Both the position numbers and the translations under genes were made by a program. A DNA stretch of 64,000 nt from Blastococcus tunisiensis (lineage in GTDB: Bacteria; Actinomycetota; Actinomycetes; Mycobacteriales; Geodermatophilaceae), in NCBI RefSeq assembly GCF_900112815.1, contig NZ_FOND01000002.1, positions 152,551 to 216,550 on the forward strand, written 5' to 3'. Positions 23,817 through 32,620 of the stretch are shown piece after piece. Position 1 is the stretch's first letter, and every line of letters starts with the position of its first letter. The notes beneath the pieces were generated by a model. It was not told the origin of the DNA. It searched no databases and saw only the letters and a program-made list of their open reading frames with translations.

Positions 23817-26030
23817 GTGCCACCGGACGCCCCGATGCCGCTGACCGACCTCGCCCGCGGCCGGGGGGCGGAGGGGCACGACGACGGGGAGGGCTCCGAG
23901 GAGAACCTCGGTGCGGTCGGGCTGGGCAGCAAGCTGCGCGCCGTCCTCCGGATCCGCGACTTCCGGCGGCTGTGGTACTCGACGTCGCTGTCGAGCTTCG
24001 GCGACTGGCTGGGGCTGCTGGCCATCACGGCCACCGCCACCTCGCTGTTCGACGACGAGGCGGCGAAGAGCTTCGCGCTGGGCGGGGTGCTGCTGTTCCG
24101 GCTGCTGCCCGCGATCGTGCTCGGCCCGCTGGCCGGCGCCTTCGCCGACCGGTTCGACCGGCGCAAGACGATGGTGGTCACCCACGTCATCCGCTTCCTG
24201 CTGTTCGCGTCGATCCCGATCGTGAACGAGATCGTCTGGCTGTTCATCGCCCAGTTCGTCATCGAGGCGGTCAGCCTCTTCTTCATCCCGGCCAAGGACG
24301 CCGCGGTGCCGAACATGGTGCGCAAGGACCAGCTGGAATCGGCCAACCAGCTGTCGCTGATCACGACCTACGGGCTGACGCCGGTGCTGGCGGGGGTCCT
24401 CTTCGCCGTGCTCGCCGTCGTCGGCCGTCCGCTGAGCCGGGCGGTGCCGGGGCTCGACGAGGTCGATCTGGCGCTCTACCTCAACGCGCTGACCTACCTG
24501 GTCGCCGCGGTGATCATCTGGAACCTGCCCTCGATCAGCGGTCGCCGGACGGGCCCGTCCGTCGACGGCGAGAGCTTCCTCGGCTCGCTGCGCAGCGGCT
24601 TCTCCTTCGCCGGGCACACCCCGCTGGTCCGGGGGCTGGTCATCGGCATCACCGGCGCGTTCATGGCCGCCGGGGTCGTCATCGCGACGGCGCAGGCATT
24701 CGCCCGTTCGCTGAGCGCCGGATCGGCCGCCTACGGCATGTTGTTCGGCGCGGTGTTCGTGGGCCTGGGCATCGGTATCGCGGTCGGCCCGAGCGTGGCC
24801 CGCGACCTCTCCCGCCAGCGGCTCTTCGGGGTCGCCATCGTGGGGGCCGGTGCGGCCGTGGCGCTGCTGGCCTGGAGCATCGCGCTCTGGATCGCGTTGC
24901 TGCTCGTCGTCCTCATGGGGTTCTTCGCCGGGATCGCCTACCTGGCCGGGTTCACCCTGCTGGGATCGGAGGTCGAGGACTCGGTGCGGGGGCGGACCTT
25001 CGCGCTGGTCAACTCGCTGGTGCGGACTGCACTGATCCTCAGCCTCGCGGTCACCCCGTTCCTGGTGGGCGCCTTCGGCCGGCGCACCGTCGATCTCGGC
25101 GTCACCGACCTGACGGTGGCCGGCGAGCGCCTGGCGCTGTTCGTCGCGGGACTGCTGGCGCTGGGCGTCGGGGTGCTGGCCTACCGGCAGATGGACGACG
25201 GGCGCCCGGTCCCGCTGCTCGCCGACGTCGTCACCGCGTTGCGGCGCGACACCACGGCGCGGCGGCGGCTGGCCGGCGGCGGGGTCCTCATCGCCTTCGA
25301 GGGCGGGGAGGGCGCGGGGAAGTCCACCCAGGTGCGCCGGCTGCAGGAGTGGCTGACCAACGAGGGGCTGGTCGCCCGGGCCACCTTCGAGCCGGGGGCG
25401 ACGCCGTCGGGCGCCGGCATCCGGGCCATCGTCCTGGACAAGGCCCACGTCGGGATCAGCTCCCGCTCCGAGGCGCTGCTCTACGCCGCCGACCGCGCCC
25501 AGCACGTGAACGACGTCCTGCGGCCGGCGCTCGACGCCGGTGAGGTGGTCATCACCGACCGGTTCGTGGACAGCTCGCTGGCCTACCAGGGCGCGGGGCG
25601 CACGATCCCGCTGGACGACGTCCGCATGCTCTCCCGCTGGGCTACCGACGGCCTGGAGCCCGACCTCACCATCCTGCTCGACCTCCCGCCCGAGGTGGGG
25701 CTGGCCCGTGCCCGTGGCCGGGCCGTGGCCGACCGGCTGGAGTCGGAGTCGCTGGAGTTCCACCAGCGGGTCCGCCGGACCTTCCGGGTGCTCGCCGAGT
25801 CCGCGCCCGACCGCTACCTGGTGCTCGACGCCCGGCTGGCCCCCGACGAGATCGCCGCCGCGATCCGGGTGCGGGTGGCCGAGCTGCTCTCGGGCCTGCC
25901 GCTGCAGCAGCTGGCGCACAGCGACGGGCCGCACGGCGGCCCCGCTCCCACGGCGGGCACCCGGCCTTCCGCGTCCGAGGGGCACCGGCCGCACGCCCAG
26001 ACCGGGGCGACGCCCCAGCTGCACCCGTGA
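23817..26030 (+). CDS. tmk: MFS transporter - thymidylate kinase fusion
   Basis: A 737-residue fusion. Residues about 45-470 form a 12-helix MFS-like membrane domain (family motif ADRFDRRKTMV). Residues about 487-700 are dTMP kinase: P-loop FEGGEGAGKST, DR(Y/F) motif ITDRFVDSSLAYQGAG, and a LID segment RARGRAVADRLE. It phosphorylates dTMP to dTDP; the role of the membrane domain is unknown. MFS-Tmk fusions are known in Streptomyces and relatives. The shown start is GTG 23817 (ATG 23835 is the next). Codon-like Pro/Asp-rich sequence continues upstream in this frame to a stop at 23658 without a standard start, so the N-terminus is uncertain. It overlaps holB by 4 bases. Confidence 0.88.
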   Translation: MPPDAPMPLTDLARGRGAEGHDDGEGSEENLGAVGLGSKLRAVLRIRDFRRLWYSTSLSSFGDWLGLLAITATATSLFDDEAAKSFALGGVLLFRLLPAIVLGPLAGAFADRFDRRKTMVVTHVIRFLLFASIPIVNEIVWLFIAQFVIEAVSLFFIPAKDAAVPNMVRKDQLESANQLSLITTYGLTPVLAGVLFAVLAVVGRPLSRAVPGLDEVDLALYLNALTYLVAAVIIWNLPSISGRRTGPSVDGESFLGSLRSGFSFAGHTPLVRGLVIGITGAFMAAGVVIATAQAFARSLSAGSAAYGMLFGAVFVGLGIGIAVGPSVARDLSRQRLFGVAIVGAGAAVALLAWSIALWIALLLVVLMGFFAGIAYLAGFTLLGSEVEDSVRGRTFALVNSLVRTALILSLAVTPFLVGAFGRRTVDLGVTDLTVAGERLALFVAGLLALGVGVLAYRQMDDGRPVPLLADVVTALRRDTTARRRLAGGGVLIAFEGGEGAGKSTQVRRLQEWLTNEGLVARATFEPGATPSGAGIRAIVLDKAHVGISSRSEALLYAADRAQHVNDVLRPALDAGEVVITDRFVDSSLAYQGAGRTIPLDDVRMLSRWATDGLEPDLTILLDLPPEVGLARARGRAVADRLESESLEFHQRVRRTFRVLAESAPDRYLVLDARLAPDEIAAAIRVRVAELLSGLPLQQLAHSDGPHGGPAPTAGTRPSASEGHRPHAQTGATPQLHP

Positions 26031-27196
26031 CCGCCGCCGGCGGCGTGTGGTCGCAGGTCATCGGCCAGGAGGCGGTCGTCGCGGAGCTGCGTGCGGCGGT
26101 CGCCGCCCCGGCGGCGATGACCCACGCCTGGCTGTTCACCGGCCCGCCCGGGTCCGGCCGGTCGGTGGCCGCCCGTGCCTTCGCCGCCGCCCTGCAGTGC
26201 CCCGACGGCGGTGACGGCACCTGCCACGCCTGCCGGACGGTGCTGGCCGGCACCCACGCCGACGTGCAGACCGTCGTGCCCGAAGGGCTGTCGATCGGGG
26301 TCGCCGAGGTCCGCGAGATCGTCCGGGTCGCCGGCCGTGCCCCCTCGCAGGGGCGGTGGCAGGTGGTCCTCGTCGAGGATGCGGACCGGATGACCGAGCA
26401 GGCCTCCAACACCGTCCTGAAGATGCTCGAGGAACCCCCGGCGCGCACCGTCTTCCTGCTGTGCGCGCCGAGCCTGCACCCCGACGACGTGCCGGTGACC
26501 ATCCGGTCGCGGTGCCGCGTCGTCGGCCTGCGGACCCCGCCCGTCGAGGCGGTCGCCGAGGTGCTGGTCCAGCGGGACGGCGTCGACCCGGCGCTGGCGG
26601 CCTGGTCGGCCGCCGCGGCGGCGGGACACGTCGGCCGGGCCCGCCGGCTGGCCCGCGACGAGGACGCGCGGTTGGCCCGCAAGGCCGTGCTCGACGTGCC
26701 GCTCAAGCTGGTCTCCCTCGCCGCCTGCCTCGACGCCGCCGACGACCTGGTCGGTGCGGCGCAGGAGGAGGCCGACGAGGCCTCGGCCGCCCTCGACGGG
26801 GCGGAGACCGAGGCGGTCAAGGCCAGCCTGGGGGTGGGTGCCCGCGGGCCGGGCGTGGCCGCGGCCAGCCGCGGGGCGGGCCAGCTCAAGGAGCTGGAGA
26901 AGCGGCAGAAGTCGCGGGCCACCCGGCTGGGGCGCGACTCCCTGGACCGGGCGCTGGTGGACCTGGCGGGGCTCTACCGGGACGCCCTCGTGCTCGACGC
27001 AGCCCCGGAGGACCCGCCGCAGCTGCTGCACCCGGACCGCCGGGCCGATGCGGCCGAGCTGGGCCGCCGGATCGGGGCGGAGGGGGCGCTGCGCCGCATC
27101 GACGCCGTCCTGGACTGCCGGCTGGCCCTGGAGCAGAACGTGAAGCCGCGGATCGCCCTGGAGGCGCTCACCGTGGCCCTCCGGCTGCCCGCCTGA
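26027..27196 (+). CDS. holB: DNA polymerase III delta' subunit
   Basis: A 389-residue clamp-loader subunit. The AAA+ core begins with VIGQEAVVAELRAAV; the P-loop is GPPGSGRS with Arg replacing Lys, the zinc site Cys residues lie in CPDGGDGTCHACRTVL, and the conserved LVEDADRMTEQASNTVLKMLEEPP helix and sensor region follow. The Arg substitution is usual for delta', which does not hydrolyse ATP. The C-terminal half contains an inserted charged helical region (about residues 245-305). Start GTG 26027 overlaps the tmk stop; tmk-holB pairing is conserved. Confidence 0.93.
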   Translation: MTAAGGVWSQVIGQEAVVAELRAAVAAPAAMTHAWLFTGPPGSGRSVAARAFAAALQCPDGGDGTCHACRTVLAGTHADVQTVVPEGLSIGVAEVREIVRVAGRAPSQGRWQVVLVEDADRMTEQASNTVLKMLEEPPARTVFLLCAPSLHPDDVPVTIRSRCRVVGLRTPPVEAVAEVLVQRDGVDPALAAWSAAAAAGHVGRARRLARDEDARLARKAVLDVPLKLVSLAACLDAADDLVGAAQEEADEASAALDGAETEAVKASLGVGARGPGVAAASRGAGQLKELEKRQKSRATRLGRDSLDRALVDLAGLYRDALVLDAAPEDPPQLLHPDRRADAAELGRRIGAEGALRRIDAVLDCRLALEQNVKPRIALEALTVALRLPA

Positions 27197-27253
27197 GCGG
27201 GGTGGCCCTGCGCGGCCCGGTGCCCGCGGTGTCGTAGGCTGTCCGGGCAGTCC

Positions 27254-27326
27254 GCCGCCTTAGCTCAGTCGGTAGAGCATCTCACTCGTAATGAGAAGGT
27301 CGTCGGTTCGATTCCGACAGGCGGCT
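27254..27326 (+). tRNA. tRNA-Thr (anticodon CGT)
   Basis: A 73-nt cloverleaf with 7-bp acceptor stem GCCGCCT/AGGCGGC, D arm GCTCAGTCGGTAGAGC, anticodon stem TCTCA/TGAGA around loop CTCGTAA (anticodon CGT), 5-nt variable loop AGGTC, and T arm GTCGGTTCGATTCCGAC. All stems pair perfectly. CCA is not encoded. A possible -10 TAGGCT sits at 27235-27240. Confidence 0.97.
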
Positions 27327-27337
27327 CTCCTCCTCCC

Positions 27338-27432
27338 AGCGGGTTCGTCCACCAGGACGGGCCCGCTGAGTCGTTCCCGGGCCGGGAACGCCGACGGCGG
27401 CCCACCTCCCGCGAGAGGTGGGCCGCCGTCGG
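27338..27432. terminator. cluster of hairpins between tRNA-Thr and ppa
   Basis: Three hairpins occupy the gap. The first (about 27338-27368, AGCGGG...CCCGCT with an inner GTCC/GGAC) can end the tRNA transcript. The second is the palindrome CGTTCCCGG-G-CCGGGAACG at 27372-27390. The third is a perfect 18-bp stem at 27391-27408/27415-27432 with a CCGCGA loop, suited to ending ppa transcription from the other side. Confidence 0.8.
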
Positions 27433-27465
27433 TGCGCTGGGGCACGCACCCCTGCGGGTCCTTCG

Positions 27466-27966
27466 TCAGTGGTGGGCGTCGCCGTCCTTGGCGCGCTCGA
27501 GCGAGGCCAGGATCTCCTTCTCGGCCTCCTCGCGGCCGACCCACTCGGCGCCCTCGACCGACTTGCCGGGCTCGAGGTCCTTGTAGGTCTCGAAGAAGTG
27601 CTGGATCTCCAGGCGGTCGAACTCCGACACGTCGGTGATGTCCATGAGGTGCGACATCCGCGGATCGGTCGCCGGCACGGTGAGGACCTTGTCGTCCCCG
27701 CCCGCCTCGTCGGTCATGCGGAACATGCCGATCGCCCGGCAGGTGATCAGGCACCCGGGGAAGGTCGGCTCCTCGAGCAGCACCAGGGCGTCGAGCGGGT
27801 CGCCGTCCTGGCCGAGGGTGTTCTCGATGTACCCGTAGTCCGCCGGGTAGCGGGTTGAGGTGAACAGCATCCGGTCCAAGCGGATGCGTCCGGTGGCATG
27901 GTCCAGCTCGTACTTGTTCCGCTGGCCCTTCGGGATTTCTACCGTCACGTCGAACTGCACGCGCAT
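27466..27966 (-). CDS. ppa: inorganic diphosphatase (family I)
   Basis: A 166-residue soluble pyrophosphatase that hydrolyses PPi to drive biosynthesis. The family signature [11 protein letters not shown] is complete, preceded by [11 protein letters not shown], and the [10 protein letters not shown] substrate-binding Lys/Arg/Glu residues are near the N-terminus. The His-rich end DAHH is typical of actinobacterial enzymes. Start ATG 27966 gives the usual length; an upstream GTG at 27978 would add four residues. Divergent from dacB with about 50 bp between starts. An 18-bp hairpin follows the gene. Confidence 0.96.
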   Translation of the reverse strand: MRVQFDVTVEIPKGQRNKYELDHATGRIRLDRMLFTSTRYPADYGYIENTLGQDGDPLDALVLLEEPTFPGCLITCRAIGMFRMTDEAGGDDKVLTVPATDPRMSHLMDITDVSEFDRLEIQHFFETYKDLEPGKSVEGAEWVGREEAEKEILASLERAKDGDAHH

Positions 27967-28017
27967 AGTCTGGCCCACGGTGACCCCGCGCGTTTCGCGG
28001 AGGTCACCTTTTGGGGG

Positions 28018-29439
28018 GTGGGCACCATCGCGTCGAGCGGTTCGACGATCGTCACAGCGAAGACCGGGCGCTTCCGTCGGCGCCTCGCGATGGGCGTCAT
28101 CGGCCTCGTCCTGCTGCTCATCGGCGGCGGTGTCGGCATCGGTCTGCTGGTCGACGGTGGCGGCGGGGACGACGGCGCCGAGGCGGTGGCCGTCCCCGAC
28201 GCCGAGCTCCCCGACCTCGGGGAGGCCGCCCCCGTCCTGGCCTCCCTGGGCACGGACGCGCCGGTACCCGACCCCGCCGTGCTCAGCAGCCGGCTCACCC
28301 CGCTGCTGACCGCGGCCGGCCTCGGCACCGGGGTCTCCGCCGCCGTCGTCGACGCGGCGACCGGCCAGGTCCTGCTGGACCTGGACGCCGACGACCCCGC
28401 CGTCCCCGCGTCCACCACCAAGCTGCTCACGGCCGCCGCGGTGCTGTCCTCCTTCGACCCCACCGACACCCTGACGACGACGGTCGTCGCCGGGTCCACG
28501 TCCGGCGAGGTCGTGCTGGTCGGTGGCGGCGACCCGACGCTCTCGCGCACCGCGCCCTCCCAGAGCTATCCCGGTGCCCCCACCGTCGCCGACCTCGCCG
28601 CCCAGGTGGTCGCCGCGGTGCCGGCCGGCACCCCGATCACCCGCGTCGTCGTCGACAGCTCGCTGTTCAGCGGTCCCCTCACCGCGGCCGGGTGGGGTGC
28701 CGGGGACGCGCCGTCCACCTATGCCGCGCCCGTGACGGCCACCGCCGTGGACGGCGCCCGCGTCAGCCCGGGCGCCGTGGCGCGCAGCGGGCAGCCCGGC
28801 ATCGACGCCGGCTCGGCGCTCGCCGACGCGCTGGGCGCCCCCCGCGCCGCCGTCGTCCTGGGCGAGGCGCCGCCGGGGACGCAGACCCTGGCGACCGTGG
28901 AGTCGGCACCGATCGGGCGGCTGGTCGAGCAGATGCTGTCGATGTCGGACAACATGCTGGCCGAGGCGCTGGCCCGGCACGTCGCGATCGCCAACGACCA
29001 GCCGGCGACCTTCGAGGGCGCGGCGCAGGCGGTGACCCAGGTCCTGGCCGATGCGGGGATCGACGTCACCGGCGTCGCGCTGGCCGACGGCAGCGGACTG
29101 GCGCAGACCAACCGGATCCCGGCCGGCGTGCTCACCGCCGTCCTCACCGCCGCGGCCGACGGCACTCTCGACGACGCGACCGCGCTGCTGTCCGGTCTCC
29201 CGGTGGCCGGGTACGACGGCACCCTCTTCGACCGGGGGGACGCCGGCGCGGCGCCGGGCACCGTCCGGGCGAAGACCGGCACGCTGCTGGGCGTGCACGC
29301 CCTCGCCGGCACGGTGGTCACCGCCGACGGCCGGCTGCTGGCGTTCGCCGTCCTCGCCGACGGCTCGACCGGCGAGGCCGCCGCGGAGGCGGCGCTGGAC
29401 GACGTCGCGGCCGCACTGGCCGGGTGCGGCTGTTCGTGA
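28018..29439 (+). CDS. dacB: D-alanyl-D-alanine carboxypeptidase/endopeptidase (PBP4 family)
   Basis: A 473-residue class C penicillin-binding protein. A signal-anchor helix covers about residues 22-45 ([17 protein letters not shown]). The serine catalytic triad motifs are STTK (in [12 protein letters not shown]), SDN (in [15 protein letters not shown]) and KTGT (in [10 protein letters not shown]). It trims D-Ala from peptidoglycan stem peptides or cleaves cross-links outside the membrane. Start GTG 28018 is chosen because it leaves a normal signal sequence; upstream frame would overlap ppa. It heads the conserved dacB-DUF2342-tilS-hpt cluster. Confidence 0.92.
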   Translation: MGTIASSGSTIVTAKTGRFRRRLAMGVIGLVLLLIGGGVGIGLLVDGGGGDDGAEAVAVPDAELPDLGEAAPVLASLGTDAPVPDPAVLSSRLTPLLTAAGLGTGVSAAVVDAATGQVLLDLDADDPAVPASTTKLLTAAAVLSSFDPTDTLTTTVVAGSTSGEVVLVGGGDPTLSRTAPSQSYPGAPTVADLAAQVVAAVPAGTPITRVVVDSSLFSGPLTAAGWGAGDAPSTYAAPVTATAVDGARVSPGAVARSGQPGIDAGSALADALGAPRAAVVLGEAPPGTQTLATVESAPIGRLVEQMLSMSDNMLAEALARHVAIANDQPATFEGAAQAVTQVLADAGIDVTGVALADGSGLAQTNRIPAGVLTAVLTAAADGTLDDATALLSGLPVAGYDGTLFDRGDAGAAPGTVRAKTGTLLGVHALAGTVVTADGRLLAFAVLADGSTGEAAAEAALDDVAAALAGCGCS

Positions 29440-29525
29440 CGTGAGGGAGCGCCCTCGTCCACGGGCCCGCCCTGAGCTCGTGGAGGGTGGGGAGGACGAG
29501 GTCCTCCAACGCGTACCGTGAGGCG

Positions 29526-30608
29526 ATGAGCAGCGCCTCCTCGATGGTCGACTGGGACCTCGCCGGACGCACGGCCCGCACGCTGATGAGCGCGGGACCC
29601 TCGACCACCCGCGAGGAGGCCACCGGCGTCGTCCGCGACCTGCACGAGGCGGCCGCCGTGGCCGTGGACCACGTCGAGCAGCTGACCGGCCTGCGGGCCG
29701 TCGCCGGCGGGCCGGTGCCCGAGGTCGTGGTCGTTGACCGGCCGGGCTGGGTCGACGCCAACACCCGCGGCATGGCTGCGCTGCTCGACCCCCTCGTCGA
29801 GGCGCTCACCGCCCGGCAGGACTCCCGGCCGGGCCCGATCGCCACCGCCATCGGCTCGCGGGCCACCGGTGTCCAGGCCGGCGGCCTGCTGGCCTTCCTG
29901 TCCTCCCGGGTGCTGGGCCAGTACGAGGTGTTCGGCAGCGGCGGCCGGCTGCTCCTGGTGGCGCCCAACATCGTCGCCACGGAGCGCAAGCTCGGCGTCG
30001 ACCCGGCCGACTTCCGGTTGTGGGTCTGCCTGCACGAGGTCACCCACCAGCTGCAGTTCACCGGCGTGCCCTGGCTGCAGGGGCACCTCGAGGCCGAGAT
30101 CGCCCGGTTCGTGGAGGCCACCGACCTCACCGCCGACGTCCTCCGCGAGCGGCTGCAGGACGTGCTGCGCAGCGTCACCGACGCCGTCCGCGGCACCGAC
30201 GGCGACTCCGAGGGGCTGATGGCGCTGGTGCGCGACCCCGAGCAGCGCGCCGTCCTGGACCGGGTCACCGCGGTGATGAGCCTGGTCGAGGGCCACGCGG
30301 AGTACGTCATGGACGGCGTCGGCCCGGACGTCGTCCCGTCGGTGGTGACGTTGCGCAAGCGGTTCGCCCAGCGCCGCAAGGGGCGGGGGCCGCTGGACCG
30401 GGTGCTGCGCCGGCTGCTGGGGCTGGAGCAGAAGATGAAGCAGTACGCCGAGGGCCGGGTGTTCGTGGGCGGGGTCATCGACCTGGTCGGCATGGAGGGC
30501 TTCAACCGCGTGTGGGAGGGGCCGGAGAACCTGCCGCGGATCGAGGAGCTCACCGCCCCCGAGCGCTGGGTCGAGCGGGTGCACGGCCGCCCGGCCATCC
30601 CCGCCTGA
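29526..30608 (+). CDS. zinc-dependent metalloprotease, DUF2342 family
   Basis: A 360-residue protein of the actinobacterial DUF2342 family, once labelled coenzyme F420 biosynthesis-associated. A gluzincin-like HEVTH motif lies at residues 170-174 ([13 protein letters not shown]), with a downstream Glu in [11 protein letters not shown] as probable third ligand. No signal peptide is seen. Position between dacB and tilS is conserved in actinobacteria. Start ATG 29526; the 86 bp upstream contain a dispersed GAGGTCCT repeat. Physiological substrate unknown. Confidence 0.88.
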   Translation: MSSASSMVDWDLAGRTARTLMSAGPSTTREEATGVVRDLHEAAAVAVDHVEQLTGLRAVAGGPVPEVVVVDRPGWVDANTRGMAALLDPLVEALTARQDSRPGPIATAIGSRATGVQAGGLLAFLSSRVLGQYEVFGSGGRLLLVAPNIVATERKLGVDPADFRLWVCLHEVTHQLQFTGVPWLQGHLEAEIARFVEATDLTADVLRERLQDVLRSVTDAVRGTDGDSEGLMALVRDPEQRAVLDRVTAVMSLVEGHAEYVMDGVGPDVVPSVVTLRKRFAQRRKGRGPLDRVLRRLLGLEQKMKQYAEGRVFVGGVIDLVGMEGFNRVWEGPENLPRIEELTAPERWVERVHGRPAIPA

Positions 30609-30625
30609 CCCCGGCGGCGCGCGAC

Positions 30626-31648
30626 ATGACCGGCCCTCCCCGGGCGGTCGCGGCGGTGCGCGCCGCGGTCCGTCCGGCGCTGCGCGGCTCCCCGCAGCCG
30701 GTGCTGGCGGCCTGCAGCGGCGGCGCCGACTCCGTGGCCCTGGCCGCCGCGCTCGCGTTCGAGGCCCGGAGCGCCGGGGTGCGCGTCGGTGGGGTCACCG
30801 TCGACCACGGGCTCCAGCCGGGGTCGGCCGAGCGGGCCGGCCGGACCGCCGCGCTCCTGCGCGAGCTCGGTCTGGACCCCGTGCTGGTGGTCCCCGCGCA
30901 CGTCGGTGAGGAGGGCGGCCCGGAGGGCGCGGCCCGCACCGCCCGGTACGCCGCCCTCGCCCGGGCGGCGGGCGAGCACGGGGCCCGCGTGGCCCTGGGG
31001 CACACGATGGACGACCAGGCCGAGACGGTGCTGCTCGGGCTGGGGCGGGGGTCCGGGCCCCGGTCGGTGGCCGGGATGGTGCCGCAGCGCGAGGACCGCG
31101 GCGTCTGCTGGTGGCGCCCGCTGCTCGCCGTCCGGCGGGCCACCACCCGCGAGGCCTGCGCCGCGCAGGGGCTGCCGGTGTGGGACGACCCGTGGAACGC
31201 CGACCCGGCCTACACCCGGGCGCGGCTGCGCGCCGAGGTGCTGCCGTTGCTGGAGGACGTCCTGGGCGGCGGGGTGGCCGAGGCACTGGCCCGCACGGCG
31301 GCCCTGCTGCGCGAGGACCTGGACGCGCTCGACGAGCTGGCCGGCGGCCACCTCGCCCGGCTGGCCGGCGCGGGCGGCCTCCCGGCCCCCGAGGTGGCAG
31401 CCCTGCCGACGGCCCTGCGGCGACGGGTCCTGCGCGGCTGGCTGCGTTCGGCCGGCGTGCCCGACCTGCAGGCGGCCCACCTGGTCGCCGTCGACGCGCT
31501 CCTGGTCCGGTGGCGCGGGCAGGGCCGGGTCGACCTACCGGGCGGCGCGGGCGTCGTCCGGACGTCTGGCAGGCTGGTCCTGCTGCCCGCGGCCCTCCGC
31601 CCGGGACCGCACGATGCCCCGACAGACCCCGAGGAGACCCGCGCGTGA
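30626..31648 (+). CDS. tilS: tRNA(Ile)-lysidine synthetase
   Basis: A 340-residue N-type ATP pyrophosphatase that converts C34 of tRNA-Ile(CAU) to lysidine, an essential decoding step. The PP-loop SGGADS is at residues 31-36, followed by VDHGLQPGS and [12 protein letters not shown], and the specificity region RPLL...[13 protein letters not shown] is intact. The C-terminal domain is short, as is normal in actinobacteria. ATG 30626 lies 17 bases after the upstream stop; the gene overlaps hpt by GTGA. Confidence 0.94.
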   Translation: MTGPPRAVAAVRAAVRPALRGSPQPVLAACSGGADSVALAAALAFEARSAGVRVGGVTVDHGLQPGSAERAGRTAALLRELGLDPVLVVPAHVGEEGGPEGAARTARYAALARAAGEHGARVALGHTMDDQAETVLLGLGRGSGPRSVAGMVPQREDRGVCWWRPLLAVRRATTREACAAQGLPVWDDPWNADPAYTRARLRAEVLPLLEDVLGGGVAEALARTAALLREDLDALDELAGGHLARLAGAGGLPAPEVAALPTALRRRVLRGWLRSAGVPDLQAAHLVAVDALLVRWRGQGRVDLPGGAGVVRTSGRLVLLPAALRPGPHDAPTDPEETRA

Positions 31649-32229
31649 TCGAGTCTGCGACCCCGTCCGGACCGCTGGGCCCCGACCACGGCTACGGCCC
31701 GGACATCGACCACGTGCTGCTCTCCGAGGAGCAGATCCGCGACAAGATCACCGAGCTGGCCACGCAGGTCGCCATCGACTACGCCGGCAAGGAAGTGCTC
31801 CTCGTCGGCGTCCTCAAGGGCGCGGTGCTGTTCATGAGCGACTTCGCGCGGGCCCTCCAGCTGCCCACGCAGATGGAGTTCATGGCCGTCTCCTCCTACG
31901 GCTCGGCCACCAGCTCCTCCGGCGTGGTCCGCATCCTCAAGGACCTCGACCGCGACATCACCGGCAAGCACGTGCTGGTCCTCGAAGACATCATCGACTC
32001 CGGGCTCACCCTCTCCTGGCTGCTGAAGAACCTCGGCGGCCGCCAGCCGGCCTCCCTCGAGGTGTGCGCACTGCTGCGCAAGCCGGATGCGGTGAAGGTC
32101 GAGGTCCCGGTCAAGTACATCGGGTTCGACATCCCCAACGAGTTCGTCATCGGCTACGGCCTCGACTACGCCGAGCGCTACCGTGACCTGCCCTACATCG
32201 CCACCCTCAAGCCCGAGGTCTATGCCTGA
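31645..32229 (+). CDS. hpt: hypoxanthine phosphoribosyltransferase
   Basis: A 194-residue purine-salvage enzyme that transfers PRPP ribose phosphate to hypoxanthine or guanine. The PRPP-binding loop is [12 protein letters not shown], with [14 protein letters not shown] for pyrophosphate binding and the flexible-loop [11 protein letters not shown] present. The purine-contact segment [17 protein letters not shown] is complete. Start GTG 31645 overlaps the tilS stop; the pair is a conserved module just upstream of ftsH. Confidence 0.96.
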   Translation: MIESATPSGPLGPDHGYGPDIDHVLLSEEQIRDKITELATQVAIDYAGKEVLLVGVLKGAVLFMSDFARALQLPTQMEFMAVSSYGSATSSSGVVRILKDLDRDITGKHVLVLEDIIDSGLTLSWLLKNLGGRQPASLEVCALLRKPDAVKVEVPVKYIGFDIPNEFVIGYGLDYAERYRDLPYIATLKPEVYA

Positions 32230-32620
32230 CGTCGTCCTCCGGACGACACCGCGGCCAGGAGCCGTTCCGGCTTGCGCTGAGCACCTTCGTCGCGCTGCTC
32301 GGGGAGCCTCCGGCCACGCCTCCCAGCGCGACCCTCGCGAGGCGGCCCACCTTCCGCTCCGCGGCTCCGTGGCCACGCCTGCTCCGTGCCGCGGCTCCGG
32401 CCCTTCGTCGGGGAACCCTCCGGGCCCCACTCCTCTGGGCCCCCACTCCTCAGGGCCATCTCCAGCGCGCGGCCAGGGATTCCACAGGTGGCCCGGTGTA
32501 CCGTCGATTCCGACGACGCTGCTCCCAGCGCCGGGGTCCTCGCCCGGATCGCAGGCGGCGTCCCCGGACGATCAGGAGGGTCGACGGGCCGACCGGTCTT
32601 CCGGCGCCCGGCATCGGTGT
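32230..32620. other. 391-bp gene-free region upstream of ftsH with short direct repeats
   Basis: No credible gene is seen. It holds imperfect direct repeats: GGCCACGCCT twice, CCGCGGCTCCG twice, and a tandem GGGCCCCACTCCTCT/GGGCCCCCACTCCTCA at about 32422-32452. A possible -10 TACCGT occurs at 32499-32504, which would give a leader of about 115 nt for ftsH. No Rho-independent terminator for hpt was obvious. Confidence 0.5.

Noticed and set aside
26027-27196. Arg in place of Lys in the holB P-loop as a defect
   Set aside because: Delta' subunits commonly lack a functional P-loop; this is normal for the family.
32183-32620. N-terminal extension of FtsH reading through the upstream region
   Set aside because: The added sequence is Pro/Arg-rich, repeat-containing and overlaps hpt; the ATG at 32621 gives the standard membrane anchor.
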